Of a stretch of 49,914 bases of DNA, positions 28,784 to 37,017 are shown one piece after another. The position numbers and the translations under genes were made by a program. Position 1 is the stretch's first letter. Every line of letters starts with the position of its first letter. This stretch comes from Gemmatimonadetes bacterium 13_1_20CM_4_69_16 (GTDB taxonomy: Bacteria; Gemmatimonadota; Gemmatimonadetes; Gemmatimonadales; GWC2-71-9). The notes beneath the pieces are model-generated. The model saw only the letters and a list, made by a program, of their open reading frames with translations, did not search any database and was not told where the DNA came from. The stretch is taken from the NCBI GenBank assembly GCA_001919865.1, contig MNIR01000024.1:1-49914 (forward strand), in the 5' to 3' direction.

Positions 28784-28798
28784 TTCCGATGTTCGGAA
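28784..28798. promoter_or_regulatory. Palindrome TTCCGA-TGT-TCGGAA in a divergent promoter region
   Basis: Perfect six-base half sites with a three-base spacer lie between the trehalase start (28761, minus) and the AhpD-like start (28838, plus). The size and place suit an operator for a dimeric repressor controlling one or both genes. No regulator gene is adjacent. Confidence 0.4.
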
Positions 28799-28837
28799 GG
28801 ACTGGCGATCCCCCACTCAGAAACGCAAGATTGGGAC

Positions 28838-29179
28838 ATGGGAGACGTGAACGGGCGCTACGCCGCCCTGACGCAACGAGTGGTGGACGCCGTCGTGGCG
28901 GGGCCCGCTCATACGCCGAGCGAGCTGCGCCGCGCCGTCGCGGCACGGGCGGCACGGCCGGGGGGACCACCCGACGGCGTGCCCGCCCCGCTCGCCAGCT
29001 ACGTGGACAAGGTGAGCCTCCACGCTTACGAGGTCACCGACGCCGACCTGGGCGCGCTCCAGCGCGCCGGCAACTCGGATGACGCTCTGTTCGAGATTAC
29101 GGTCGCCGCGGCGCTGGGCGCCGCCCTGGCCCGGCTGGAGCGCGGCCTCGCCGCGCTCAGGGGCGAGGAGCCGGACTGA
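28838..29179 (+). CDS. AhpD-like fold companion protein
   Basis: This 113-residue cytoplasmic protein is all-helical in look. Its second half, SYVDKVSLHAYEVTDADLGALQRAGNSDDALFEITVAAALGAALARLERGL, is like carboxymuconolactone decarboxylase/AhpD helices, but no CxxC is present, so it is probably not a catalyst by itself. It lies one base before an AhpD-like gene with the CxxC region and likely forms a pair with it. Such two-gene pairs occur in other bacteria by my recollection; function is unknown. Confidence 0.6.
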   Translation: MGDVNGRYAALTQRVVDAVVAGPAHTPSELRRAVAARAARPGGPPDGVPAPLASYVDKVSLHAYEVTDADLGALQRAGNSDDALFEITVAAALGAALARLERGLAALRGEEPD

Positions 29180-29180
29180 G

Positions 29181-29629
29181 ATGCGCCTCCGTGCGGTCGA
29201 GCGCGGGCACCGCCTGCCCCAGCGCCTGAAGCTGATGTTGATCCGCCTCGTCAGCGGACGCCGCGTCCCCGACGTCGTGAAGACGCTGATCTACCGGTCG
29301 GAGTTCTTCGGCCGCCCGATGTGCGACTGGACACAGGCGGTAATGCGCGGGCCGTCGGCGTGGAGCGTCGGCGAGCGGGAGCTGTTCGCCGCGTTCACGT
29401 CGCGTCTGAACCAATGTGTGTTCTGAACCGGTGCCCACGGCGCGGTCGCGTCGCTGGCCCTCAAGGACGAAACGCTGGTCGAGGCGGTGCTGGCTGATTG
29501 GCGTACGGCGCCGGTCGATCCCAAGGTATCTACGACCGGCTCGCCGATTCGCTCAGCTTCCATCTGCCGGGCCCGGACGGCTACGCCGCCTCGGGACGCT
29601 CCCTCATGAAGCGCGGGTACCTTCTCTAG
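29181..29629 (+). pseudogene. AhpD/CMD-family gene with UGA at the second Cys of CxxC and a later internal deletion
   Basis: From the ATG at 29181 the frame gives 81 residues: RVPDVVKTLIYRSEFFG, MRGPSAWSVGERELFAAF and SRLNQCVF, then TGA at 29424-29426. Relatives have C-x-x-C-x-G-x-H here. The next codons in the same frame read TGAHGAVASLALKDETLVEA and ADWRTAPVDPKV, so TGA replaces the second cysteine exactly. Near 29526-29530 the family sequence jumps, with a frameshift, to IYDRLADSLSFHLPGPDGYA, RSLMKRGYLL and a TAG at 29627. About 46 codons are missing. The gene is either dead, or a selenoprotein (AhpD-like selenoproteins with CxxU are known) in a faulty assembly. A SECIS-like hairpin follows the TGA. 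Confidence 0.75.
29430..29460 (+). promoter_or_regulatory. SECIS-like hairpin after the in-frame UGA
   Basis: Starting three bases after the UGA, GG-U-GCC pairs with GGCCC, a 3x3 internal loop follows, and GGCGC pairs with GCGUC around a GGUC loop (29444-29447). The loop begins 17 bases after the UGA and has G at its first two positions, which meets the usual rule for bacterial SECIS elements. High GC makes chance folding likely, so this is a candidate only. Confidence 0.4.
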
Positions 29630-29638
29630 AGAATGATC

Positions 29639-29708
29639 GCTCGGCGAGCACAACGCTGAAGCGTGGTGTGCTTCAGCACAGTGCTGTGCCGAGCCCGCGC
29701 TTCAGCGT
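29639..29708. repeat. Overlapping inverted repeats between convergent genes
   Basis: Four complementary pairs overlap here: GCTCGGC/GCCGAGC (29639-29645 with 29688-29694), ACGCTGAAGCG/CGCTTCAGCGT (29653-29663 with 29698-29708), GCTGAAGC/GCTTCAGC (29655-29662 with 29670-29677) and GCACAG-TG-CTGTGC (29676-29689). Several are mutually exclusive. The right end covers the stop codon of the FG-GAP gene on the other strand. It is a likely two-way terminator or REP-like unit. Confidence 0.65.
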
Positions 29709-32700
29709 GGGAATCTGTTCGAGCTCTCTAGGATCGCGCGGGTGCGCTCCACGCGGCGCGTGTTGTAGGTCTCCCTGTAGCGCGTATGCGCTGCGTCGGT
29801 GGGGTATGCCTCGCCCGCGCCGTAGGGGTAGCGCGTAATGCCGTGGAACGGCAGGGGAGTCACGCTGCCGCCCAGCGCGGTGTTCCGATCGGAGTCCTTG
29901 AGCCACGCATCCGTGTACAGCAGGAAGTCGCGCGTCCAGCCCGGCGAGAGCGGCGGCGCGGCGCTCGCGTCGAATGTCAGCGTGGCCTCGTCTCCGGGCG
30001 CCATGATGACGTACATGTCATCCGGCGCGCGCACGAGCGGCAGCACGTCGCCGTAGCGCGTGAAGTCGCCCACGATCGGCTCCCACGGCGACTCTCGGGA
30101 CACGGCGTCGTAAGCGGCCCACTCGGGTCCGTAGCGCCCGCCTTTCCGGTACAGCCGCGAGAATCCCCGGTAGTGGAGGTCGGCCGTCATGGGATCGAGC
30201 GTGGTGGTCGACGCGGCGCTCGCCTCGCCCGCGCCGGCGACGAACGCCTGGTCCCAGTAGATCTCCATGTTGGTACGGATGCGTAGGCGGTGATCGGCGC
30301 TCAGGAACTTTCCCGTGAGATCCACGATCACCGTCTTGTCTTTGCCAGACGGGAAACTCACGTCGGCGACTCGGCGCCAGCGACCCTGAGGGTCCTTCAC
30401 CTCGAGGTAAGGAAAGATCACGCCGGGCTTTCCCGCCTGTGCCAGGGCGATGTTGATGCTGGCGTCCGTCGGGTAAATCCACCCTGCGAGAAACAGGTAG
30501 ACGCTGTCCAGGCCCTTCAGATCGCCGAAGTCGAGGATGAGGTCGTGGAGCGTGGCGAGGCCCTGGTAGCGCGTGAGTGTGAGTGGTGCCACATAGCGAT
30601 CATCTCGCGCACGGAGGGCCGCCAGCCAGTCGGTGCCGTGCTCGTCGGTCGCCGAGACGGGGGGCCGGGGATGCGACACGCGGTACAGGCGCAGCGCCCC
30701 GGGCCCCGGCGCGGGCGGCACGAATCCCTCGTCGACGTACACGTCCACCGAGTCCGGGTGATCCACGACGAGCAGCTTCGCCTGGTCCAGATAGGCCGTC
30801 TCCCACAGCTCCTCGGTGAGCTGCAGGACGTAGCGGCCGCGCGGGCCGTTTTGGGGCGCGAGGAGGCGGCCGGGTATTCGCAGATACTCCCGGGACGCGT
30901 ACGGCGGTGCCGACGCGATGTCCCTCCCGCCGGCCATGATGCCGAGCGGCATGCCGAGCGCGCTGCGCCACATCACGTCCGTCACGAACCGGAAGGCCTT
31001 GCCGTCCCAAGCGTACAGGAATGGGCACGACCCCTTGAGGATCTGCTGCTCCAGGATGTCCTCGTCTGTCCCCGGATAGTAGACCGTCTGCGCGACTCCG
31101 TTCGGCCACCGCACGCGCAGCACGTCGGCCTTGAGGTGCGGGCCCAGTCCGAAGTGGGTCACGCGCCCCGTCACGACGCGCGACTCGTACAGCTTGCCGG
31201 CCCGCAGCTCGAGCGTCGAGCCGATGCCGAACGCGTTGTTCTTGCCGCTCCCGGTGCGCAGCGCGGCGAGCTGCACCTGCACGTACTGATTGGCGTTCCC
31301 GCCCTCGTTGAGCAGCAGCCGCGGCCGGCCGTCCGATCCAACGACGATGAGGTCGAGGTCGCCGTCGTGATCGTAGTCCACCGCCACCACCCGGCGGGCG
31401 GGGTCCAGGCCAGTCGGCAGAATTGAGGAATAGTCCACGAAGCGCCCGGTCTGGTCGTTCCGGAACAAGAAGAGGCTGCGGCCTCCCGCCTTCGTGGGCG
31501 TGCCGCCCACGATGAGGTCCAGAAAGCCGTCGTTGTCGAAGTCGAAGAAGAGCGCGGTGCGCGCTGCGAGGGTGCGCAGCGCCGCGAGCGGAGCGCTGCG
31601 GCGATCCGGCTCGAACGTGCCGTCACCGCGGTTGTGGTAGAGGACGGGCGCGGTGCCGCCTGTCGAAGCGACGAACAGGTCGAGGAACCCGTCGTTGTCG
31701 TAGTCGCCGATGGCGACTGCCGCGGCACGGCCGGGCGTTCGGGCTTGCGCCAGGCCGCTCGTTGCCGTCGCGTCCTCGAAGCGGCCCTGACCCGCGTTCC
31801 GGAACAGCGTGAGCCGCCCGTCGCCTCCCACGACCACGAGGTCCGTGAAGCCATCGCCGTCCAAGTCGCCGAAGGCGGCGTCGCGGCTCGCACCGCCGCC
31901 GCCCAGGCCCATCGGGCCCGCCATTTCCTGGAACGGCCCGTTGAGGGCGTTGCGGTACACCCGGTTCCCGGCCGGTGTGGCGAGGAACAGGTCGAGATCG
32001 CCGTCGTGGTCGAGGTCCACGAACAGCGCGGTAGTGGCGGGCGGCGCACCGCCGAGCCCCGCGGCGGTGGTAACGTCCGTGAATGTCGAGTCGCCGGCGT
32101 TGCGGAGCAGCACGCCGCCGCCCGCGGTCGCGACATACAGGTCGAGCCGCCCGTCGTTGTCGTAGTCCCCGAAGGTTGCGCTGATGGCTCGATCGCGCAG
32201 ATGGATGCCGGCGCGCGTGGTCGCGTCGGCGGCGCGGCCCAGCCCGTTCTGGAACAGGTGCCCCCCGACAAACACGTCCTCGCTGCCGTCGCCGTCGTAA
32301 TCGCCGATCGCCAGCGCGCTCCCACCAGCGGTGTCGGGGAGCGGGGGCAGGCCCACGAGGCCGGCCGCGGTCGTGACGTCGACGAAGCGAATCGCCGCCG
32401 CGATCGCGCGCGCGTCTTGCGCCGGCGGCGTGATGATGGGGTTGAAGGTGAGGATCGGGTACCCCGCCGGCGGGGCGGCACCGCTCGCGCCCTGCAGTTT
32501 CTGGAGACTCGCCTGGTAGGCCGCGGTCGTTTCCATGAAGCGATGGAACCTCGCGGCGGGGGCGGCCGCGGCAGCAGCGCGGCCGGCGCGCGCCAGCGCG
32601 AGGGCCCGCTCGAAGAACCGGGTGGCCTCGCGCGGCAGCTCGGGGAGCTGCCGCTGGAGCGCTTCGAGCTGGGCCGCCGCCGGGTCCGCGGCGCCGTGCG

Positions 32701-33238
32701 CGAGCAGCAGGTCCGCAAGCTCGAGCCGCGCCGCCACGTTGACGGGTGCGCGCTCCACGATCTGCCGCAGGTAGGACTCCCGGGACGCGGAATCGAGCTG
32801 GACCAGCGCGTACAGCGCGCGCAGATCGTGCGGACTGCGCCGCAGCACGCGGTCCACTTCGGCGCGCGCGGCCGCGCTGCGGCCCGTCAGCTCGTAGACT
32901 TTGGCGAGCGTCAGCGCGATGTCGTCGTTCGCCGTGTCGAGGGCCGCCGCCCGGCGGATCGCCGTCTCCGCCTCGCGGTAGCGACCCTGCCGCAGCTGCA
33001 CGAGACCCAGATTGGCGTAGCCCAGGGCCTGGTCGGGTGCGAAGGCGACGATTCGACGGAACGACGTCTCGGCCTGGGCGAGCTGGTTCTTCTGCAGATA
33101 GGCCAGCCCGAGCGTCCGCGCAGCGAGGATGGCGGCGTCGCGCTCGAGGGCCCCCCCCGGCGCGGGCTCCCGGCCGCGGCAGCCGGCGAGCAGCAGTGCC
33201 GCGACCGCGCCAAGATGTTGCAGGGCATTCCGGATCAT
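29702..33238 (-). CDS. TPR - FG-GAP/VCBS - ASPIC/UnbV lipoprotein
   Basis: This 1,178-residue protein begins MIRNALQHLGAVAALLLAGC, a lipobox. TPR repeats cover about 25-200 (AQAETSFRRIVAFAPDQALG, ALGYANLGLVQLRQGRY). FG-GAP/VCBS calcium-type repeats follow (AIGDYDGDGSEDVFVGG and many DYDNDG/DFDNDG copies), forming a propeller. An ASPIC/UnbV domain comes next (GSTLELRAGKLYESRVVTG, THFGLGPHLKADVLRVRWPN). The last 430 residues are beta-rich with no family I recognise. Two upstream in-frame starts (33253, 33283) would lengthen the signal. The gene is back to back with another UnbV gene, 50 bases apart. Confidence 0.82.
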   Translation of the reverse strand: MIRNALQHLGAVAALLLAGCRGREPAPGGALERDAAILAARTLGLAYLQKNQLAQAETSFRRIVAFAPDQALGYANLGLVQLRQGRYREAETAIRRAAALDTANDDIALTLAKVYELTGRSAAARAEVDRVLRRSPHDLRALYALVQLDSASRESYLRQIVERAPVNVAARLELADLLLAHGAADPAAAQLEALQRQLPELPREATRFFERALALARAGRAAAAAAPAARFHRFMETTAAYQASLQKLQGASGAAPPAGYPILTFNPIITPPAQDARAIAAAIRFVDVTTAAGLVGLPPLPDTAGGSALAIGDYDGDGSEDVFVGGHLFQNGLGRAADATTRAGIHLRDRAISATFGDYDNDGRLDLYVATAGGGVLLRNAGDSTFTDVTTAAGLGGAPPATTALFVDLDHDGDLDLFLATPAGNRVYRNALNGPFQEMAGPMGLGGGGASRDAAFGDLDGDGFTDLVVVGGDGRLTLFRNAGQGRFEDATATSGLAQARTPGRAAAVAIGDYDNDGFLDLFVASTGGTAPVLYHNRGDGTFEPDRRSAPLAALRTLAARTALFFDFDNDGFLDLIVGGTPTKAGGRSLFLFRNDQTGRFVDYSSILPTGLDPARRVVAVDYDHDGDLDLIVVGSDGRPRLLLNEGGNANQYVQVQLAALRTGSGKNNAFGIGSTLELRAGKLYESRVVTGRVTHFGLGPHLKADVLRVRWPNGVAQTVYYPGTDEDILEQQILKGSCPFLYAWDGKAFRFVTDVMWRSALGMPLGIMAGGRDIASAPPYASREYLRIPGRLLAPQNGPRGRYVLQLTEELWETAYLDQAKLLVVDHPDSVDVYVDEGFVPPAPGPGALRLYRVSHPRPPVSATDEHGTDWLAALRARDDRYVAPLTLTRYQGLATLHDLILDFGDLKGLDSVYLFLAGWIYPTDASINIALAQAGKPGVIFPYLEVKDPQGRWRRVADVSFPSGKDKTVIVDLTGKFLSADHRLRIRTNMEIYWDQAFVAGAGEASAASTTTLDPMTADLHYRGFSRLYRKGGRYGPEWAAYDAVSRESPWEPIVGDFTRYGDVLPLVRAPDDMYVIMAPGDEATLTFDASAAPPLSPGWTRDFLLYTDAWLKDSDRNTALGGSVTPLPFHGITRYPYGAGEAYPTDAAHTRYRETYNTRRVERTRAILESSNRFPR

Positions 33239-33288
33239 GGAGGCCTGCAACATCGTGCGACGCTTGCCGGGGGACAAGACCACGCGAT

Positions 33289-35076
33289 ATGGTTCACGGC
33301 GTGACGTCCCTAGGCGCGCGGAGGCTCGGTCTCACGACGGTGTTCCTCGGAGCCGTCTTCTTGGTCGTGGCGCTGAATCGCGGACGACCGGAAGAGCGCG
33401 GCGCAGGGGGCGGCGGCGGCGCCGCGCCCGGCTTTTCGCTGCGCGACGTGGCGCACGACGTGGGGATCGATTTCGTACATCACGCGCCCACGCTCGATCC
33501 CCGGATCGACAACATCGCCCCGCTGGTGGCGTCGCTCGGCGCGTCCGTGTCCGTGAGCGACGTCAACAACGACGGCTGGCCCGACCTCTACTTCACGAAC
33601 AGCCGGTTCGGGTTCCCCAACGCGCTCTATCTCAACCGGGGCGACGGGACGTTCGTCGATGTCGCGCGGAGCGCAGGTGTGGCGGACCTGAACCGCCCGG
33701 GCGAGGGCGTGTCGATGGGCGCCGTGTGGGGCGACTACGACAACGATGGGCTCGAGGACCTGCTGGTCTACAAATGGGGCTACCTCCAGCTCTTCCACAA
33801 TCTCGACGGGCTGCACTTCGAGGACGTGACCGCCGCCGCGGGGCTGCGCCAGTGGATGAACAGCAATGGGGCGGTGTGGTTCGACTACGACCGCGACGGG
33901 CTGCTCGATCTCTATGTCACGGGCTATTTCCGCTCCGACATCGATCTCTGGCATCTCAAGACGACGCGCATCATGCACAACAGCTTCGAGTTCGCCACCA
34001 ATGGGGGCAAGAACCGCCTGTTCCACAACCTCGGCAACGGGCGCTTCGAGGACGTGACGGATCAGATGGGCGTCGGCAGCACCCGCTGGACGCTGGCGGT
34101 CGCCGCGGGGGATTTCAACGGCGACGGCTGGCCCGACTTGTTCCTCGCGAACGACTACGGGCCCGAGGAGCTGTTCGTCAACGATTCCGGGAAGCGGTTC
34201 GTGCTGACCCGGGCGGGCCTCGAGAGCGACTCGAAGAGCGGCATGTCGGCCTCGCTCGGCGACGTGCTGAACCGCGGGAGACTCGATGCGTTCGTGACCA
34301 ACATCTCGGAGCGCGCGTACCTGTTTCAGGGCAACAACCTGCGCCTCAACTTCCTCCCGGAGCTGGGGCGCTTCGAACAGGGCGCCGAGGGCGCCGTCGC
34401 CGACGCGGGCTGGGCGTGGGGGGCGCAGCTCGGCGACCTCGACAACGACGGGCGCAACGAGTTGTTCATCGTCAACGGCTACGTGTCGGGAGACCGAGAC
34501 CGAAGCTACTGGTACGCGATGTCGAAGGTCGCGGGCGCAAACGGAAACGTGTTCGAAGACGCCCGGAACTGGCCCGCCATCGGCACCGCCAGCCTGTCGG
34601 GGTACGAGCGCTCGCGCGTCTTCGTCAGCCGCGGTCTGGCGGGCTGGACCGATGTGGCCGCGGCCGTCGGTGTGACCGACGAGTACGACGGGCGCGCCGT
34701 AGCGCTGGTTGACTTGTTCAACCGCGGGGTGCTCGATGTGGTGGTCGCAAACCAGAACCAGCGGGCGCTGATCTATAAGAATACGGTCGCGCCGGGCAAC
34801 CACTGGGTCGCGTTCAAGCTCGTGGGCACGCGGAGCAACCGCAGCGCGATCGGCGCGGAGGTGACGCTCGAAGCGGGCGGCGCTCGTCAGCTGAAGATCG
34901 TGGATGGCGGCATGGGGTTCGCGAGCCAGAACGACCGCCGGCTGCACTTCGGTCTGGGGAGCGCGGCGCGCGTGGACCGGGTCGTGATCCGCTGGCCCTC
35001 GGGCGCGCGCCAGGTGGTCGAGCACCCCGCCCTGGACCGCCTCAACGTCATCACCGAGCCGGGCGCGGTGCCGTGA
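33289..35076 (+). CDS. FG-GAP/VCBS - ASPIC/UnbV protein, membrane-anchored
   Basis: The 595-residue protein has an N-terminal hydrophobic anchor (LGLTTVFLGAVFLVVALN), then FG-GAP repeats with calcium loops (SDVNNDGWPDLYFTNS, GDYDNDGLEDLLVYKWG, AGDFNGDGWPDLFLANDYGP, GDLDNDGRNELFIVNGY). The last 100 residues are an ASPIC/UnbV domain (IGAEVTLEAGGARQLKIVDG, HFGLGSAARVDRVVIRWPSG). It resembles UnbV of enediyne clusters. Its TGA overlaps the GTG start of an RnfD/UnbU-like gene (GTGA), the same order as unbV-unbU. No enediyne polyketide synthase is present in the window. Confidence 0.83.
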   Translation: MVHGVTSLGARRLGLTTVFLGAVFLVVALNRGRPEERGAGGGGGAAPGFSLRDVAHDVGIDFVHHAPTLDPRIDNIAPLVASLGASVSVSDVNNDGWPDLYFTNSRFGFPNALYLNRGDGTFVDVARSAGVADLNRPGEGVSMGAVWGDYDNDGLEDLLVYKWGYLQLFHNLDGLHFEDVTAAAGLRQWMNSNGAVWFDYDRDGLLDLYVTGYFRSDIDLWHLKTTRIMHNSFEFATNGGKNRLFHNLGNGRFEDVTDQMGVGSTRWTLAVAAGDFNGDGWPDLFLANDYGPEELFVNDSGKRFVLTRAGLESDSKSGMSASLGDVLNRGRLDAFVTNISERAYLFQGNNLRLNFLPELGRFEQGAEGAVADAGWAWGAQLGDLDNDGRNELFIVNGYVSGDRDRSYWYAMSKVAGANGNVFEDARNWPAIGTASLSGYERSRVFVSRGLAGWTDVAAAVGVTDEYDGRAVALVDLFNRGVLDVVVANQNQRALIYKNTVAPGNHWVAFKLVGTRSNRSAIGAEVTLEAGGARQLKIVDGGMGFASQNDRRLHFGLGSAARVDRVVIRWPSGARQVVEHPALDRLNVITEPGAVP

Positions 35077-35948
35077 CCGCGGTCGCGCTCGCGGCGCTCC
35101 GCGGGCGGGGCCGGACGCTCTGGGCCCGGCTGGGCGAGGTCGATCCCCGCTACCTCGTGTCCTTCCTCATCACGCTCATTCTCGTGGTGGGGGAAGCGCG
35201 CTACGGCATTCTGGGCGGCTACGACCGCCTCGTCATCAGCCTCGGCGTGTGCATGGCGACGGAGCTCGCGCTGGCCCGGCTGGTGGGGGGCCGCGGCGCC
35301 GCGCTCCAGAGCGCGTACGTCACGGGGATCAGTCTCGCGCTCCTGCTCAAGCCGCGGGCCGGTCTCCTGTGGCCGTTTGCCCTAGGCTCGTTCCTGGCCA
35401 TCGCCTCGAAGTACGTGCTCGCCTATCGCGGCCAGCACCTGTGGAATCCGAGCAACTTCGCGATCAGCCTCTTCCTTCTTATCGCGCCCGGCAGCGTGGC
35501 GATCCTGAGTCACCAGTGGGGGAACCACCTCGCCACCAATGTCGTGATCTGGGGCTTCGGGCTGCTGATCGCCTCTCGGGTGCGGGTGCTGCACGTGACG
35601 CTCACGTACGTCGTGTGCTACCTGCTCCTCGCCGCGGCGCGCAGTGCGATCGGCGGCACGCCCCTCCTCGCCGAGCTCGCGCCGATCACGGGCCCGATGT
35701 ACCAGCTCTTCATCTTCTTCATGATCACCGACCCCAAGACGACGGTCGGCTCAAGGCGGGGACGGATCGTCGTAGCCGCGCTGGTCGCGGTGGTGGAGGC
35801 CGCGATCCGCCTGGCGGCCGATCACCACGTGGCCGCCCTCAGCGCGTTCTATCCTGCACCGCCGATCCTGGCGCTGGCGATCGTCGGCCCCCTCGCGAAG
35901 GCCATCGACCTTTGTGCTTTTTTTCACAATCCTCGTCGGTCTCCTTGA
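35073..35948 (+). CDS. RnfD/NqrB-type membrane protein, UnbU-like
   Basis: This 291-residue inner-membrane protein has about eight to ten hydrophobic segments. RnfD/NqrB-like pieces are YVTGISLALLLKPRAGLLWP, ASKYVLAYRGQHLWNPSNFA and FIFFMITDPKTTVGSRRGR. The DPKTT stretch matches the DP(V/K)T(T/S) region of RnfD. I do not see a clear SGAT-type flavin attachment site, so flavin binding is uncertain. It overlaps the UnbV-type gene by four bases. UnbU proteins in enediyne clusters belong to this superfamily and also sit beside UnbV. Confidence 0.75.
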   Translation: MTAVALAALRGRGRTLWARLGEVDPRYLVSFLITLILVVGEARYGILGGYDRLVISLGVCMATELALARLVGGRGAALQSAYVTGISLALLLKPRAGLLWPFALGSFLAIASKYVLAYRGQHLWNPSNFAISLFLLIAPGSVAILSHQWGNHLATNVVIWGFGLLIASRVRVLHVTLTYVVCYLLLAAARSAIGGTPLLAELAPITGPMYQLFIFFMITDPKTTVGSRRGRIVVAALVAVVEAAIRLAADHHVAALSAFYPAPPILALAIVGPLAKAIDLCAFFHNPRRSP

Positions 35949-36092
35949 CAGGTTAGCGGACGACGCGTCTTTTATTCCCCGCGCCCGCGGTCGCAGGCGG
36001 GCGCGGCCCGTCGCGTCGCCCAGGCTGCCGTTTGGTATCGGCAACGTGCCTCGCGCCCGTCAGAGGTTGTGGGACGCCCTGAGGACTGGCAT

Positions 36093-37007
36093 ATGCGTGC
36101 GGTACCAATGCTCGCCGCGTACAGTTGCGCGCTGCTCGCCGGCTCGCCGACTTGGCTCGTCGGTCAGGCCGGCACGATGCAACGTGTGGGTATGCCCAGT
36201 CCCGTCTACTTGATCATCCGCACCGACGACGCGGGGTTCAGTCACAGCGCCAACATGGCACTGCAGAAACTCATCGACACCGGACTTCCCCTCTCCGTGT
36301 CGGTCATGTTTGCCTGCCCCTGGTACCAGGAGACGGTGGAGATCCTGAAGCGCCATCCCGCGGTCGCGGTCGGGATTCATTTGACGCTCAATTCGGAATG
36401 GAAGAACTATCGGTGGGGGCCGGTCACGGGCCGCGAGGCCGTGCCGACGCTGGTCGACTCCAACGGATACTTCTTCCAGTCTTCCGAAGCCCTCTACAAG
36501 AATCATCCCGACGTACGACAAGTCGAAAAGGAGCTGCGGGCGCAGATCGAGCGGGCGCGGCGGTCGGGGCTCAAGATCGACTACGTCGACTATCACATGG
36601 GCACCGCGACTCGCTCCCCCGAGTTTCGTGAGGTCGCGGAGCGGCTGGCGAGCGAATTCGGTCTCGGCATGTCGGAATACTTCGGCGAGACGATGGATGC
36701 GCCTCAGTACTCGGCCGCGCCGCGCCAGAAGGCGGACAGCCTGGTGGCGATGATCGATCGCCTGAAGCCCGGTTTCAATGTCGTGGTCACCCACGTCGGG
36801 ATAGACGATGCGGAGCTGGGCGCGTTGGAGGACATGAACACCGACCAGCCGCTCGCCCAGATGAGCAAGAATCGTCAGGGAGAGCTGGATGCGTTGACGT
36901 CGGACAGGTTTGCCGGGGCCGTGAAGGCCCGGAACGTAGTGCTCACTACCTATCGCGAGCTGATCACCAAGCAAGGCCTGAAGGCCATGCGACGACCCGC
37001 AGGATGA
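36093..37007 (+). CDS. Secreted ChbG/YdjC-type carbohydrate deacetylase
   Basis: The 304-residue protein has a signal peptide (MRAVPMLAAYSCALLAGSPT, ending LVGQA). The YdjC metal site is visible: Asp45 and Asp46 in IIRTDDAGFSHSAN, His96 in VAVGIHLTLN and His168 in YVDYHMGTATR, plus a late His in VVVTHVG. Members remove acetyl groups from N-acetylated sugars such as chito-oligosaccharides; the substrate here is unknown. GAGGA lies about 8 bases before the ATG. SusC starts 11 bases after its stop, so the two should share a transcript. Confidence 0.85.
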   Translation: MRAVPMLAAYSCALLAGSPTWLVGQAGTMQRVGMPSPVYLIIRTDDAGFSHSANMALQKLIDTGLPLSVSVMFACPWYQETVEILKRHPAVAVGIHLTLNSEWKNYRWGPVTGREAVPTLVDSNGYFFQSSEALYKNHPDVRQVEKELRAQIERARRSGLKIDYVDYHMGTATRSPEFREVAERLASEFGLGMSEYFGETMDAPQYSAAPRQKADSLVAMIDRLKPGFNVVVTHVGIDDAELGALEDMNTDQPLAQMSKNRQGELDALTSDRFAGAVKARNVVLTTYRELITKQGLKAMRRPAG

Positions 37008-37017
37008 GGGCGCCCCC

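Noticed and set aside
31634..34712. Long frames opposite or beside the FG-GAP genes
   Set aside because: GAC/GAT-rich calcium-loop repeats create open frames on other frames; the translations have no recognisable domains.
35945..35976. TTGACA with a downstream AT-rich run as a sigma70 promoter for the SusCD operon
   Set aside because: Spacing to any -10-like hexamer is about 19-20 bases and the hexamer is poor; not enough to call.
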